The notes: generated by a model from the sequence alone, not told the origin. Shown: positions 39,296 to 49,642, counted from the first letter of the stretch. The stretch is 64,000 nucleotides of DNA from Viscum album (GCA_963277665.1 OY728166.1:546217219-546281218); one strand, 5' to 3'. Translations and numbers: made by a program.

Positions 39296-40015
39296 TTGAG
39301 ATTTCTTCCTTTAGTAATTTTTGTGGATTTTTCTTTTGACCGGATAATTTTAGGATATATTTTATTGATGAATTTTTGAAAAAGGGATATTTTAAAACAT
39401 TTATGTAAACCCTAAATAACTAATGATGTGTAATGATTTTCAAAAAATGGTCTTCTACAAAAGTGTTCAGTAAGGAATTTGGAGTCTAATAAGATCAACT
39501 TAATTTTTGATGAATTGTAAATTATGAATAGTGATTTTACGCTTAGGATTAGTAATATGACCAAATGGATTAGTAATTTCACTCAAAGAAAGTTTTAATA
39601 TAATTTAAACACTTAGATTAGGTAATGTGATTCAATAAAATGGGTAAATAACGGTTTCATAAATTATTAGTCAGGTATTAGTTTTTCGGATGAATAGTGT
39701 TTTTTAATTAAAAATTTAATTAAAAATAATTAGAAAATTATTTTTATAAAAATGACTTTATTTTTGAACTCAGAGCATCGATATTATGTTATGGTAATTT
39801 TTGGGGATTTTTCTGAAAATAATGAATTTTCGATGAATAGTGTTTTTATTTAAAACTTAAATTAAAAATATTTAGAAAATTATTTATATAAAATGGATTT
39901 CATTTTTGAAATCAGAGCATTGATTTTTGGTTAAGGTGAAATTTTGGGATTATTCTGAGCAAGTCGAATTTTCAGTGAATAGTAAAAATACAGTTTTGGG
40001 GTTTCGGTATGTTTA

Positions 40016-40047
40016 ATGACATCATAACTGTGTCATGATGATGTCAT
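40016..40047 (+). promoter_or_regulatory. ATGACATCAT inverted repeat upstream of the TATA box
   Basis: ATGACATCAT (40016-40025) and its exact reverse complement ATGATGTCAT (40038-40047) with a 12-base spacer, about 160 bases before the TATA box. Preserved in the 3' LTR at 47870-47901. The TGACATCA core resembles bZIP (TGA/CRE-type) binding sites. Function inferred. Confidence 0.4.
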
Positions 40048-40208
40048 GGGATATTTCAAGGGTTGGCCGGCCAAGGGTGATGAATTATTTTTTGGGGGGC
40101 CCCATGTGGCATAACTTTATGAAAAATATCATGAGAGAGCACATGGGTTTGAGAAAAGCACTTGTGAGGTGTCCCTTGGCCATTAATGCCTTGTCCCCTC
40201 ACTTTCCC

Positions 40209-40216
40209 TATAAATA
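40209..40216 (+). promoter_or_regulatory. TATA box, 5' LTR of element A
   Basis: TATAAATA in CCCTATAAATACCC, followed by a C/T-rich leader, about 145 bases before the donor-like site. Confidence 0.7.
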
Positions 40217-40356
40217 CCCACCCTTTCCTCCTTTAGTTTTCACTCCCAACTCTCCCCCAACGAAGTTATGGTCTCCTTACCTCCCAAGGAGTCCTCCCAA
40301 GGTGCCCCCAAGCCCTCAAGGTCCAAACCTTTGAGTTTCAAGAGTCACGTTTTAAG

Positions 40357-41609
40357 GTAAGGGATCCGACCCCTCTCTTTCTTTTCATGTAATCTCTTTT
40401 ATGTCATTCCTTTTATGCTCCATCTTATTATGTTAGAGGATATTCTTTTATATTCCTTTTACTTCCCTTTTCATTCTTATATGATGAGATATCCCCTCTT
40501 ACTCTCATCATTTCATTTTATGAATGTTTAAGTGATGTCGTTAGGCTGCCGAATTTTTAAGGGATTCTTTCACCCTTCTCATTTTTCAAGTTCGATTTTC
40601 AGGTCAAGTATTTCAAGTTCCTTTTTATTATGTTGGGGTATGATCTCTAAATCTATCATACTGATCTATTATGATCATATGATGAGAGACCCTATTTTAT
40701 CTTTTCAATTCATTTTTATTTAAGTTTAAGTGACGCCGTTAGGCTGCCAAATTTTCATAAGAGAAATCTAATTTTTTTCTTCCTTCCATGTTTTTCATTT
40801 CAAATGGTATGTCCTTAAAATTTCATTACCATGTCCATATATCCATCTTATTCTCTCCCCCTACTGTTTTATGGATCATTTATGAGTGGGTGACCCATGT
40901 CCCCTCTCTTTTCAATGTTTTCTAAAACCTTGTAACATAGCCGTTATGCTGCAGAATTTTCGTCTCAAAGTGCCTCTCTCTCTTTTCTAAAAATTATTTT
41001 ATGTTATAAAGTGAATACTCAAAGATCATATTTCTATAGGGGTATTCACATATATATCAAAATTTTCTATTTTAAATTCTGGGATTTACATACATGAAAC
41101 CCTCTTTCCCTTTCCGTGGGTTTAAAGTGACGTAAAGATCATGTCTTTAAAGCAGTTTTTAAAACGTTATGATTATGAAATGAAACCCATTTATTTTCTG
41201 CTATATGGGTTATTTATGAAATGTTTGATGATGATATATGTGGCTCACATGATAATAAAGGAAAATTTAAGGGTGCGCCCTGATAGCGCTCCAATTCATT
41301 GGTTAAAGACTTAATCTCTAGAGATGACCATTTTAACGACGCCTTGGTGAATAACCTTGGTAATTTTTAACGACACCTTGGGGTTGGACCTTGGTGAAAC
41401 GAAACGATTCTCAATATTAAATGTTGCAGCCACATATTCAAGTTATGAAAAATGTTATTTTTATTATGATGTATCTCATGATTTCTTTCTCATGCCTTAA
41501 AGTTCTTTTCATGTCCTTATTGAAGTATCTTAAGTTCACTTGTAAAATGTTTCTCTTGTTTCCCTTACTGGGCCTTCTGCTCACCCTTTCTTTTGATGTA
41601 TGTCCCCAG
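40357..41609 (+). other. Candidate leader intron, 5' LTR of element A
   Basis: Strong donor TTAAG|GTAAGGG at 40357 and acceptor ATGTCCCCAG ending at 41609 (1253 bases). Possible branch site CTTACTG at 41564-41570, about 40 bases upstream. The 3' LTR keeps both sites with the same length (48211-49463). Inference without RNA data. Confidence 0.5.
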
Positions 41610-41790
41610 GTTATGATATGCATAATGAACATAGGATGAACTAAAGGAGAAGCCTTTCAAGTGTTTAAGAAGAATGTTTTATGTTTTTTTATGTATTGTG
41701 ATCCTTGTTTCCAAGACACTAAACCTTAACGATCCTCAGTTCCGTGTAATGAAATGAAAGTTATGTTATAAAAAGACGAGATGCTATAGT

Positions 41791-41802
41791 TGGTATCAAA
41801 GG
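41791..41802 (+). other. Primer-binding site of element A (tRNA-iMet)
   Basis: TGGTATCAAAGG two bases after the LTR; one base differs from the perfect site in element B. Confidence 0.85.
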
Positions 41803-41940
41803 ATGGTTTAGTTATTTGTGGAAATTAGGATATAAAAACTTTAGGAAGAACCCTATAGAAAAGTTTAAATATTGGAAAACTTCCTGGTATTTTGGTAAGT
41901 ATTGAGTAAGTGGTTTATCAAACAAATACATCCCTGTCTG

Positions 41941-42086
41941 GATACGAGCAGGTAGAGGCGGCTCTGGAACAGATGTACATAGGGGTAAAACCCGAAAACA
42001 CTGCTTTGAGCTAGACTCGAACGGGAACTGGTGCATGATAATGGGCCTTGCTGCACTCTTGGTTACGACACTCCCGGGGGATATGT
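41941..42086 (+). other. Conserved leader block of element A
   Basis: Counterpart of 25661-25806, about 150 bases after the primer site. It contains GAGCTAGACTCGAACGGGAA and TTGGTTACGACACTCC, identical in both elements. The palindrome of B is imperfect here (TCCCGGGGGA, 42072-42081). Confidence 0.55.
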
Positions 42087-42219
42087 TTGGTTAATCACAA
42101 TCTTTTTATGAATCATTATGAAGGAATTATAGAAAAGTGTAATTGTCTAAGCATTAAGTCTTAGTTAAAAGATTCATAAATGAAATAAGTTTCTTACTAA
42201 GTTTTTATTCTTTTAGAAA
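42087..42219 (+). other. Leader of element A with branch/acceptor-like site before gag
   Basis: Contains CTTACTAAG (42194-42202) followed by GTTTTTATTCTTTTAG with AG at 42214-42215, a textbook-like branch site, pyrimidine tract and 3' splice site, five bases before the gag ATG. Confidence 0.45.
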
Positions 42220-43336
42220 ATGGCGGGCAATAGGAGGAATCGTGCCGATGGTGACCGCAATGCACCATGTGCTGACGACCCTCCGATGGAAGCCGGAATG
42301 GAAACATTCATGAGAATGATGAACCAACTGACTCAAGTTATGAGTAATAACTTGAATCAAGCTGAGAGGCCGACCTCACCACGAAGGGAACAACACTCTG
42401 TTGAGTCCTTCATGCGTCAACGACCACCAACATTCAGTGTATCTACTGACCCATTGGTTGCGGAACAATGGATAAGCTCCATTGAAAAGATCTTTTTTGG
42501 TACTTCATTGTTCGGAACAAGAAAAAGTCACCCTTACTGTTTACCGCCTAGAGGGAGAAGCTGATCAGTGGTGGTCACTGATCAAAAACACGAAGCCACG
42601 AGGAGAGATTGAAGCTATGGAGTGTGAAGAATTTCGGGGAATTTTCCTTAACAAGTATTTCCCTCATTCCATGAGAACGAGAATGGAAAAAGAGTTTCTC
42701 GAGATGAAGCAGAAGGAGAAAGAATCTGTCAGAAGCTATGAGATGAACTTCAAAAGGCTTTACCGTTATACCTCAAGCTTTTTCATGGACCCTAATGGGA
42801 AGGTTGATAGATTCTTTGGTGGACTACGACCTCATCTGCGGAAAAATCTAGCCAACATGGACTATGACAACTATGAAGAAATAGTTCGAAGTGCTATGAA
42901 AGTCGAGCTGGAGTTTGGTGAGTCACAGTTGTCTCATAAACCAAATGAAAAGAAGAGATCGTTGGAGCCCAGTTTAGGGAAGTCTTTTGATCAGGGAAGA
43001 GGTGGAAAGAAAATGCAACTTACCACATGCAATAAATGTGGGAATAATCATCTGGGGAACTGCTTGAACGGAAGTGGCATGTTCTACAAGTGTGGAAGTG
43101 GAGGCCATATTGCTCGGAATTGTCATAGTGAGGTGAAGCCTCAGCTTCCCAACACTAACGACAGAGGAAAGATGGTTCTGGCCCTACCTGAAGTCACATG
43201 CTTCAAGTGTGGACAGCTTGGGCACTTTGCTAACCAATGTCCAAATCCGAGGGCGGTGGAGGGGAATCACCATCAACCTCAGCAGTGGCCAAGAGAGCAA
43301 GGTCGTGCTTTCACTATCACAACATCTGAAGTTTAA
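42220..43336 (+). pseudogene. gag of element A (one frameshift)
   Basis: Starts MAGNRRNR. The capsid-type core PPTFS...AEQWISSIEKIF is in the first frame (42220-42564). At the T-run 42493-42498 the frame must shift to reach the rest of the domain (EADQWWSLI and onward, frame of 42482-43336), so one T is extra. The nucleocapsid has three knuckles: CNKCGNNHLGNC (about 43030), a middle one with the first Cys replaced by Tyr (about 43084), and a complete CX2CX4HX4C (about 43199-43240). The domain packages element RNA into particles. A TAA at 43334-43336 separates it from pol. Confidence 0.9.
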
Positions 43337-46300
43337 GTCCCGAACGATGTGGTAGCAGGTACTCTTGTCGTCCTCTCAAAACTATAAAGTACTTTATTTG
43401 ATTCTGGTTCTACGCATTCCTTTATTTCCTCCAATTTTGCAAGGAATATAGAATCAATCCCCGAACTGCTAAAGGTAGAGTTGTCTGTCAAAACTCCAAG
43501 TGGGATTATCCTTGCGTCAACAGTATTTAGAGACTCTAGTGTTTACTTTGGTGAGCAAAATCTTATCGCAAATCTAGTAGTCATTCCCATGATGGAATTC
43601 AACATTATACTAGGGATGGACTGGCTCTCAAAGTATAATGCTAAGATCAAATGCAGAAGTAAGGAAATCTCAGTAGTCTTGAATGAACGACCTACAGTTA
43701 TCTTCCAAGGAGAGATATCCCGAACTGATCCCTATCTAGAAGCACCTCCTATATCATTCTTTATGGAGTTAATCGGTGATGATGAAGAAGGAAAAGGGAG
43801 AATACAAATAGAAGATGTTCCGATTGTTCAGGAATACATGGATGTATTTCCTGAAGAGTTACCTGGACCTCCCCCAGAAAGAGAGGTAGAGTTCTCCATT
43901 GAACTCATACCTGGGTCTCAACCGATATCAAAGACTCCGTATAGAATGGAAAATGTGGAGCTAGAAGAGTTAAAGAAACAACTCCAAGACTTGTTGGAGA
44001 AGGGGTTTATCCGACCGAGTGTGTCTCCTTGGGGAGCACCAGTTCTCTTTGTGAAGAAGAAGGATGGATCAATGCAGCTATGCATCGATTATAGAGAACT
44101 GAACGGGATCATGGTGAAGAAAAGATATCATCTTCCAAGAATTGATGATTTATTTGACCAACTTCGCGGGGCTCAATTCTTCTCTAAGATTGACCTTCGA
44201 TCTGGTTATCATCAACTGAGGGTGAAGAAGGAAGATATTCCAAAGGCTGCCTTCCGATCAAGATATGGGCATTATGAGTTTACTGTTATGCCCTCCGGCT
44301 TGACTAATGCTCCTGCTATTTTCATGGATTTGATGAATAGTGTCTTTAAGGACTACCTTGATAACTTTGTGGTAGTTTTTATTGATGATATTTTGATATA
44401 TTCAAAAAGCCGTGAGGAGCATGAAGATCATCTAAGGGTTATATTGAAAACTCTGCGGAAGGAGAGGCTCTTTGGGAAGTTCAGCAAGTGTGAGTTTTGG
44501 TTACAACAGGTGGCTTTCTTGGGGCACATCGTAACTAATGAAGGAATCTCGGTTGATCCTGCAAAGACAATGGTTGTGGAGGAGTGGCCTCAACCCACAA
44601 TAGTAACTGAGATTCGTAGTTTCCATGGTTTAGCAGGATATTATAGGAGGGTTGTGAAAAACTTTTCATGGATTTCTAATCCACTAACCATGTTGACTCG
44701 AAAAGGGGTTAAGTTCATCTGGACAAAGGAATGCGAGGAAAGTTTCCCAGAGCTGAAGAAGAGATTGGTTACTGCACCTGTGTTAACACTACCCTCTATC
44801 GGAGAAGGATTCGTTATTTTTAGTGATGCATCTCTGAAAGGGCTTGGGTGCGTCCTCATGAAAAATAACAAAGTAATTGCTTATGCATCTCGACAGTTGA
44901 AGAATTATGAGAAGAATTATCCTACGCATGATCTAGAGCTGGCGGCAGTTGTTTTTTCTCTAAAGATATGGAGGCAATATCTTTATGGGGAGAAATGTGA
45001 TATATACACTGACCACCAAAGTCTAAACTATATTTTCACATAGAAAGAATTGAACATGAGACAAAGGAGATGGTTGAAGCTTATTAAAGACTATGATTGT
45101 TCAATTCATTATCACCCTGGAAGAGCCAACAAAGTCGCAGATGCGTTAAGCAGGAAAGATCCTATTGTTCTGGCAACAATGAGGATCGTAGGAGATCCCT
45201 TGATTAAAGATCTAGTAAAACTGGACATGGGAATTATAAGGAAAGGGACATCATCAACCCTATTCCAAATGAATTCTCAACCTTCATTACTAGAGAGGAT
45301 CAAGAAGGCTCAAAAAGATGATCCTTTGCTGCAGGAGAAGTTGGAGGCTGTAAAAGATGGGAAGTTCCCTGATTTCAATATTGATCAAGAAGGTGTAGTG
45401 AAATTTCGTACAAGACTATGTGTTCCATCTATTCCGGAGATAAAGAAAGAACTGATGGATGAAGCTCATAGCTCTACATTCTCTATACACCCGGGAAGCA
45501 CTAAGATGTATAGAGACCTTCGTGATCATTATTGGTGGGATAACATGAAGGGGGAGATTGCTGATTTCACTACAAGGTGCCTGGTGTGTCAGCAAGTAAA
45601 GGCAGAACGAAAACTTCCTAAAGGGGTATTACAACCGCTACCCATACCAGTATGAAAGTGGGATAATATCACTATGGACTTTGTAACTGGTCTCCCAAAA
45701 ACATCCAACGGAAACAATGCGATATGGGTTATTGTGGACCGTCTCACCATGATAGCCCATTTTATCTCTATTCGGGAAGAATTCTCTCTAGATCAGCTTG
45801 CCATGATATACGTGAAGGAAGTGGTAAGGGTGCATGGGGTACCACTATCCATCGTATCTGATCGTGACCCAAGATTCACATCAAAATTCTGGAGAAGTCT
45901 TCAACATGCTCTGAATACTGAATTGAATTTTAGTACGGCCTATCATCCTCAAACTGATGGCCAATCTGAAAGGACTATTCAGACACTCGAAGACATGTTG
46001 AGATTATGCTCAATGGAATTTAAAGGTGGATGGGGTCAACACCTCCCATTAGTTGAGTTCTCCTATAACAACAGCTTCCATTCGAGTATTCAGATGGCAC
46101 CCTATGAAGCTCTATATGGAAAGCGGTGTAGAACTCCTACTTGTTGGGATGAAACTGGTGAGAGGATGCTTCTTGGGCCTGATCTTGTGCAAGAGATGAC
46201 GGAATAGGTTCATTCCATCCAACAACACATAAAGGCTGCTCAGAGTCGGCAGAAGAGCTACGCTGACAATCGTCGAAGGGACTTGGAGTTTGGTGTTGGT

Positions 46301-46714
46301 GACAAAGTCTTCCTTCGAATTTCTCCATGGAAGAGAGTCATGCAGTTTGGGAAGAAAGGGAAGCTCAGCCCTAGGTACATTGGCCCCTATGAAATCCTTG
46401 ATCGCATAGGAGCAGTGGCCTATCATCTAGCACTTCCACCGAACCTAGCTCAAGTTCATGATGTCTTCCATGTATCTCTCTTGAGGAAGTACATACCCGA
46501 CCCTTCGCATGTACTGAACCCAGAGGTGGTACAACTGGAACATGACCTCTCTTACGAGGAGCAGCCAGAGGAGATCTTGGACCGTAGAGACAAGGTCCTA
46601 CGAAACAAGACTACCCACCTTGTGAAAGTGTTGTGGAGGAATCATAAATATGAAGAGGCGACTTGGGAGCCGGAGGAAACAATGAAGCAAAAGTACCCTC
46701 ACCTTTTCGACTAG
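43337..46714 (+). pseudogene. pol of element A: PR-RT-RH-INT-chromodomain, one frame with in-frame stops
   Basis: Same frame as the rear part of gag. Stops occur at 43385-43387 (TAA), 45041-45043 (TAG), 45653-45655 (TGA) and 46205-46207 (TAG); the true end is TAG at 46712. Protease DSGS with aspartate at 43400; RT DYREL at about 44090 and FIDDIL at about 44378; RNase H FSDAS at about 44818 and TDHQS at about 45010; integrase zinc region HPGSTKMYRDL...CLVC at about 45487-45590; catalytic Asp at about 45677, SDRDPRF at about 45859, and Glu in QSERT at about 45963. The C-terminal chromodomain-like segment LVKVLWRNHKYEEATWEPEE lies at about 46619-46678. All catalytic residues are present; only nonsense changes disable it. 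Confidence 0.93.
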
Positions 46715-46747
46715 GCCTCAAGTATAAATTTCGGGGACGAAATTTCT

Positions 46748-46761
46748 TAAGGGGGGAAGAA
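46748..46761 (+). other. Polypurine tract of element A
   Basis: TAAGGGGGGAAGAA directly before TGTAACG, preceded by AATTTCGGGGACGAAATTTC. Confidence 0.9.
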
Positions 46762-46849
46762 TGTAACGACCCAATCTTTTTGAGTAGTATATTAACTTAC
46801 TCTTATTGATTTAATAAAATGTTAATGGTTAATGCAGAAAGAGGAGTTG

Positions 46850-47119
46850 ATGGCTTCATCCAGTAGACTCGACCCTTATGAAGAACACTTATCAGAGCTT
46901 GGGAAGGAGGTAGCATCTGTGGGCTTCGCTTTGGACCAAGCCCAAGCCGAACTCCAGCGTGTCAAGCTTGAACGGAAACGCCTACGGGAGAAGTTCAAGT
47001 TAGTAGTGATTACTACTAGGGCAATGTTATCTAAGCCTCCCCCAGATTCTCTCACCATAGCACACATTACACTTATGTCTTATGTCGGTGTTATAAGGGC
47101 CTATGTGACGAGACCCTAG
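46850..47119 (+). CDS. U3-encoded small ORF, 3' LTR copy
   Basis: Also 89 residues from ATG 46850 (open from 46832), same length with no indels. It differs from the 5' copy at 16 bases, changing 12 residues and leaving two silent changes. It keeps the charged helical middle and the end YVTRP. Its place, downstream of pol in the genomic RNA, parallels U3-encoded accessory ORFs of some retroviruses, but expression is unknown. Confidence 0.45.
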   Translation: MASSSRLDPYEEHLSELGKEVASVGFALDQAQAELQRVKLERKRLREKFKLVVITTRAMLSKPPPDSLTIAHITLMSYVGVIRAYVTRP

Positions 47120-48062
47120 CTTCCTTGTGTAATCCTTTCGGGTGAATAAATTGAGATTTCTTCCTTTAGTAATGTTTGTGGATTTTTCTTTTGACCGGAT
47201 AATTTTAGGATATATTTTATTGATGAATTTTTGAAAAAGGGATATTTTAAAACATTTATGTAAACCCTAAATAACTAATGATGTGTAATGATTTTCAAAA
47301 AATGGTCTTCTACAAAAGTGTTCAGTAAGGAATTTGGAGTCTAATAAGATCAACTTAATTTTTGATGAATAGTAAATTATGAATAGTGATTTTATGCTTA
47401 GGATTAGTAATATGACCAAATGGATTAGTAATTTCACTCAAAGAAAGTTTTAATATAATTTAGACACCTAGATTAGGTAATGTGATTCAATAAAACGGGT
47501 AAATAACGGTTTCATAAATTATTATTCAGGTATTAGATTTTCGGATGAATAGTGTTTTTAATTAAAAATTTAATTAAAAAAAATTAGAAAATTATTTTTT
47601 TAAAAATGACTTTATTTTTGAACTCAGAGCATCGATATTATGTTATGGTAATTTTTGGGGATTTTTCTGAAAAAAATGAATTTTCGATGAATAGTGTTTT
47701 TCTTTAAAAATTAAATTAAAAATATTTAGAAAATTATTTTTATAAAATGGATTTCATTTTTGAAATCAGAGCATTGATTTTTGGTTAAGGTGAAATATTG
47801 GGATTATTCTGAGAAAGTTGAATTTTCAGTGAATAGTAAAAATACAGTTTTAGGGTTTCGGTATGTTTAATGACATCATAACTATGTCATGATGATGTCA
47901 TGGGATATTTCAAGGGTTTTCCGGCCAAGGGTGATGAATTATTGTTTTGGGGGCCCCATGTGGCCTAACTTTATGAAAAATATCATGAGAGAGCACATGG
48001 GTTTGAGAAAAGCACTTGTGAGGTGTCCCTTGGCCATTAATGCCTTGTCCCCTCACCTTCCC

Positions 48063-48070
48063 TATAAATA
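48063..48070 (+). promoter_or_regulatory. TATA box, 3' LTR of element A
   Basis: TATAAATA, identical context to 40209. From this LTR, transcription would read out into 49643 onward. Confidence 0.6.
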
Positions 48071-49642
48071 CCCACCCTTTCCTCCTTTAGTTTTCACTCC
48101 CAACTCTCCCCCAACGAAGTTATGGTCTCCTTACATCCCAAGGAGTCCTCCCAAGGTGCCCCCAAGCCCTCAAGGTCCAATCCTTTGAGTTTCAAGAGTC
48201 ACGTTTTAAGGTAAGGGATCTGACCCCTCTCTTTCTTTTCATGTAATCTCTTTTATGTCATTCCTTTTATGCTCCATGTTCTTATGTGAGAGGATGTTCT
48301 TTTATATTTCTCTTACTAACCTTTTCATTCTTATATGATGAGAGATACCCTCTTACTCTCATCATTTCATTTTATGAATGTTTATGTGATGCCGTTAGGC
48401 TGCCGAATTTTTAAGGGATTCTTTCACCCTTCTCATTTTTCAAGTTCGATTTTCATGTCAAGTATTTCAAGTTCCTTTTTATTATGTTGGGGTATGATCT
48501 CTATATCTATCATACTGATCTCTTATTATCATATGATGAGAGACCCTATTTGATCTTGTCAATTCATTTTTATTGAAGTTTAAGTGACGCCGTTAGGCTG
48601 CCGAATTTTCATAAGAGAAATCTAATTTTTGTCTTCCTTCCATGTTTTTCCTTTAAAATGGTATGTCCTTAAAATTTCATTACCATGTCCATATATCCAT
48701 CTTATTCTCTCCCCCTACTGTTTTATGGATCATTTATGAGTGGGTGACCCATGTCCCCTCTCTTCTCAATGTTTTCTAAAACCTTGTAACATAGCCGTTA
48801 TGCTGCAGAATTTTCGTCTCAAAGTGCCTCTCTCTCTTTTCTAAAAATTATTTTATGTTATAAAGTGAATACTAAAAGCTCTTATTTCTACAGGGGTATT
48901 CATATATATATCAAAATGTTCTATTTTAAATTCTGGGATTTACATACATGAAACCCTCTTTCCCTTTCCGTGGGTTTAAAGTGACGTAAAGATCATGTCT
49001 TTAAAGCAGTTTTTAAAACGTTATGATTATGAAATGAAACTCATTTATTTTATGCTATATGGGTTATTTATGAAATTTTTGATGATGATATATGTGGCTC
49101 ACATGATAATAAAGGCAAATTTAAGGGTGCGCCCTGATAGCGCTCCAATGCATTGGGTAAAGACTTAATCTCTAGAGATGACCATTTTAACGACGCCTTG
49201 GTGAATAACCTTGGTAATTTTTAACAACACCTTTGGGATGGACCTTGGTGAAATGAAACGATTGTCAATATTAAATGTTGCAGACACATCTTCAAGTTAT
49301 GAAAAATGTTATTTTTATTATGATGTATCTCATGATTTCTTTCTCATGCCTTAAAGTTCTTTTCATGTCCTTATTGAAGTATCTCAAGTTCACTTGTAAA
49401 ATGTTTCTCTTGTTTCCCTTACTGGGCCTTCTGCTCACCCTTTCTTTTGATGTATGTCCCCAGGTTATGAGATGCATAATGAACATAGTATGAACTAAAG
49501 GAGAAGCCTTTCAAGTGTTTAAGAAGAATGTTTTATGTTTTTTTACGTATTATGATCCTTGTTTCCAAGACACTAAACCTTAACGATCCTCAGTTCCGTG
49601 TAATGAAATGAAAGTTTTGTTATAAAAAGACGGGATGCTATA

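Larger units (their letters stand above)
38907..41788 (+). repeat. 5' LTR of element A
   Basis: Starts TGTAACGACCC, ends GATGCTATA. Contents in order: U3 ORF (38995-39264), AATAAA at 39290, TGAATAGT octamers at 39525, 39691, 39834 and 39976, an ATGACATCAT inverted repeat (40016-40047), TATAAATA at 40209, a leader with donor AAG|GTAAGG (GT at 40357), periodic TTAGGCTGCC sites at 40541 and 40739 with a variant at 40944, CCAATTCATTGG then ATCTCTAGAGAT at 41292-41325, CTTACTGGGCCTTCTGCTCACCC at 41564, and acceptor TGTCCCCAG ending at 41609. Confidence 0.93.
38907..49642 (+). mobile_element. Gypsy element A: near-intact Tekay/Del-like chromovirus
   Basis: LTRs of 2882 and 2881 bases, iMet primer site, leader, gag, pol with a C-terminal chromodomain, and a purine tract. 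All pol domains are present with intact catalytic motifs. It is disabled by a one-base gag frameshift and five in-frame stops. The LTRs differ by only a few percent by eye, so it is the youngest gypsy insertion here. It carries an extra ORF in U3. Confidence 0.95.
46762..49642 (+). repeat. 3' LTR of element A
   Basis: Same content as the 5' LTR with a few percent differences: U3 ORF at 46850, AATAAA at 47145, inverted repeat 47870-47901, TATAAATA 48063-48070, donor GT at 48211, periodic sites 48395, 48593 and 48798 (steps 198 and 205), acceptor ending at 49463, end GATGCTATA. Confidence 0.93.

Noticed and set aside
40035..40334. 99-residue Pro-rich ORF present in both A LTRs (also 47889-48188)
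   Set aside because: It runs across the TATA box and the presumed transcription start, so no LTR transcript would contain its ATG. Its persistence follows from LTR identity, and the proline-rich end is just the C-rich leader.
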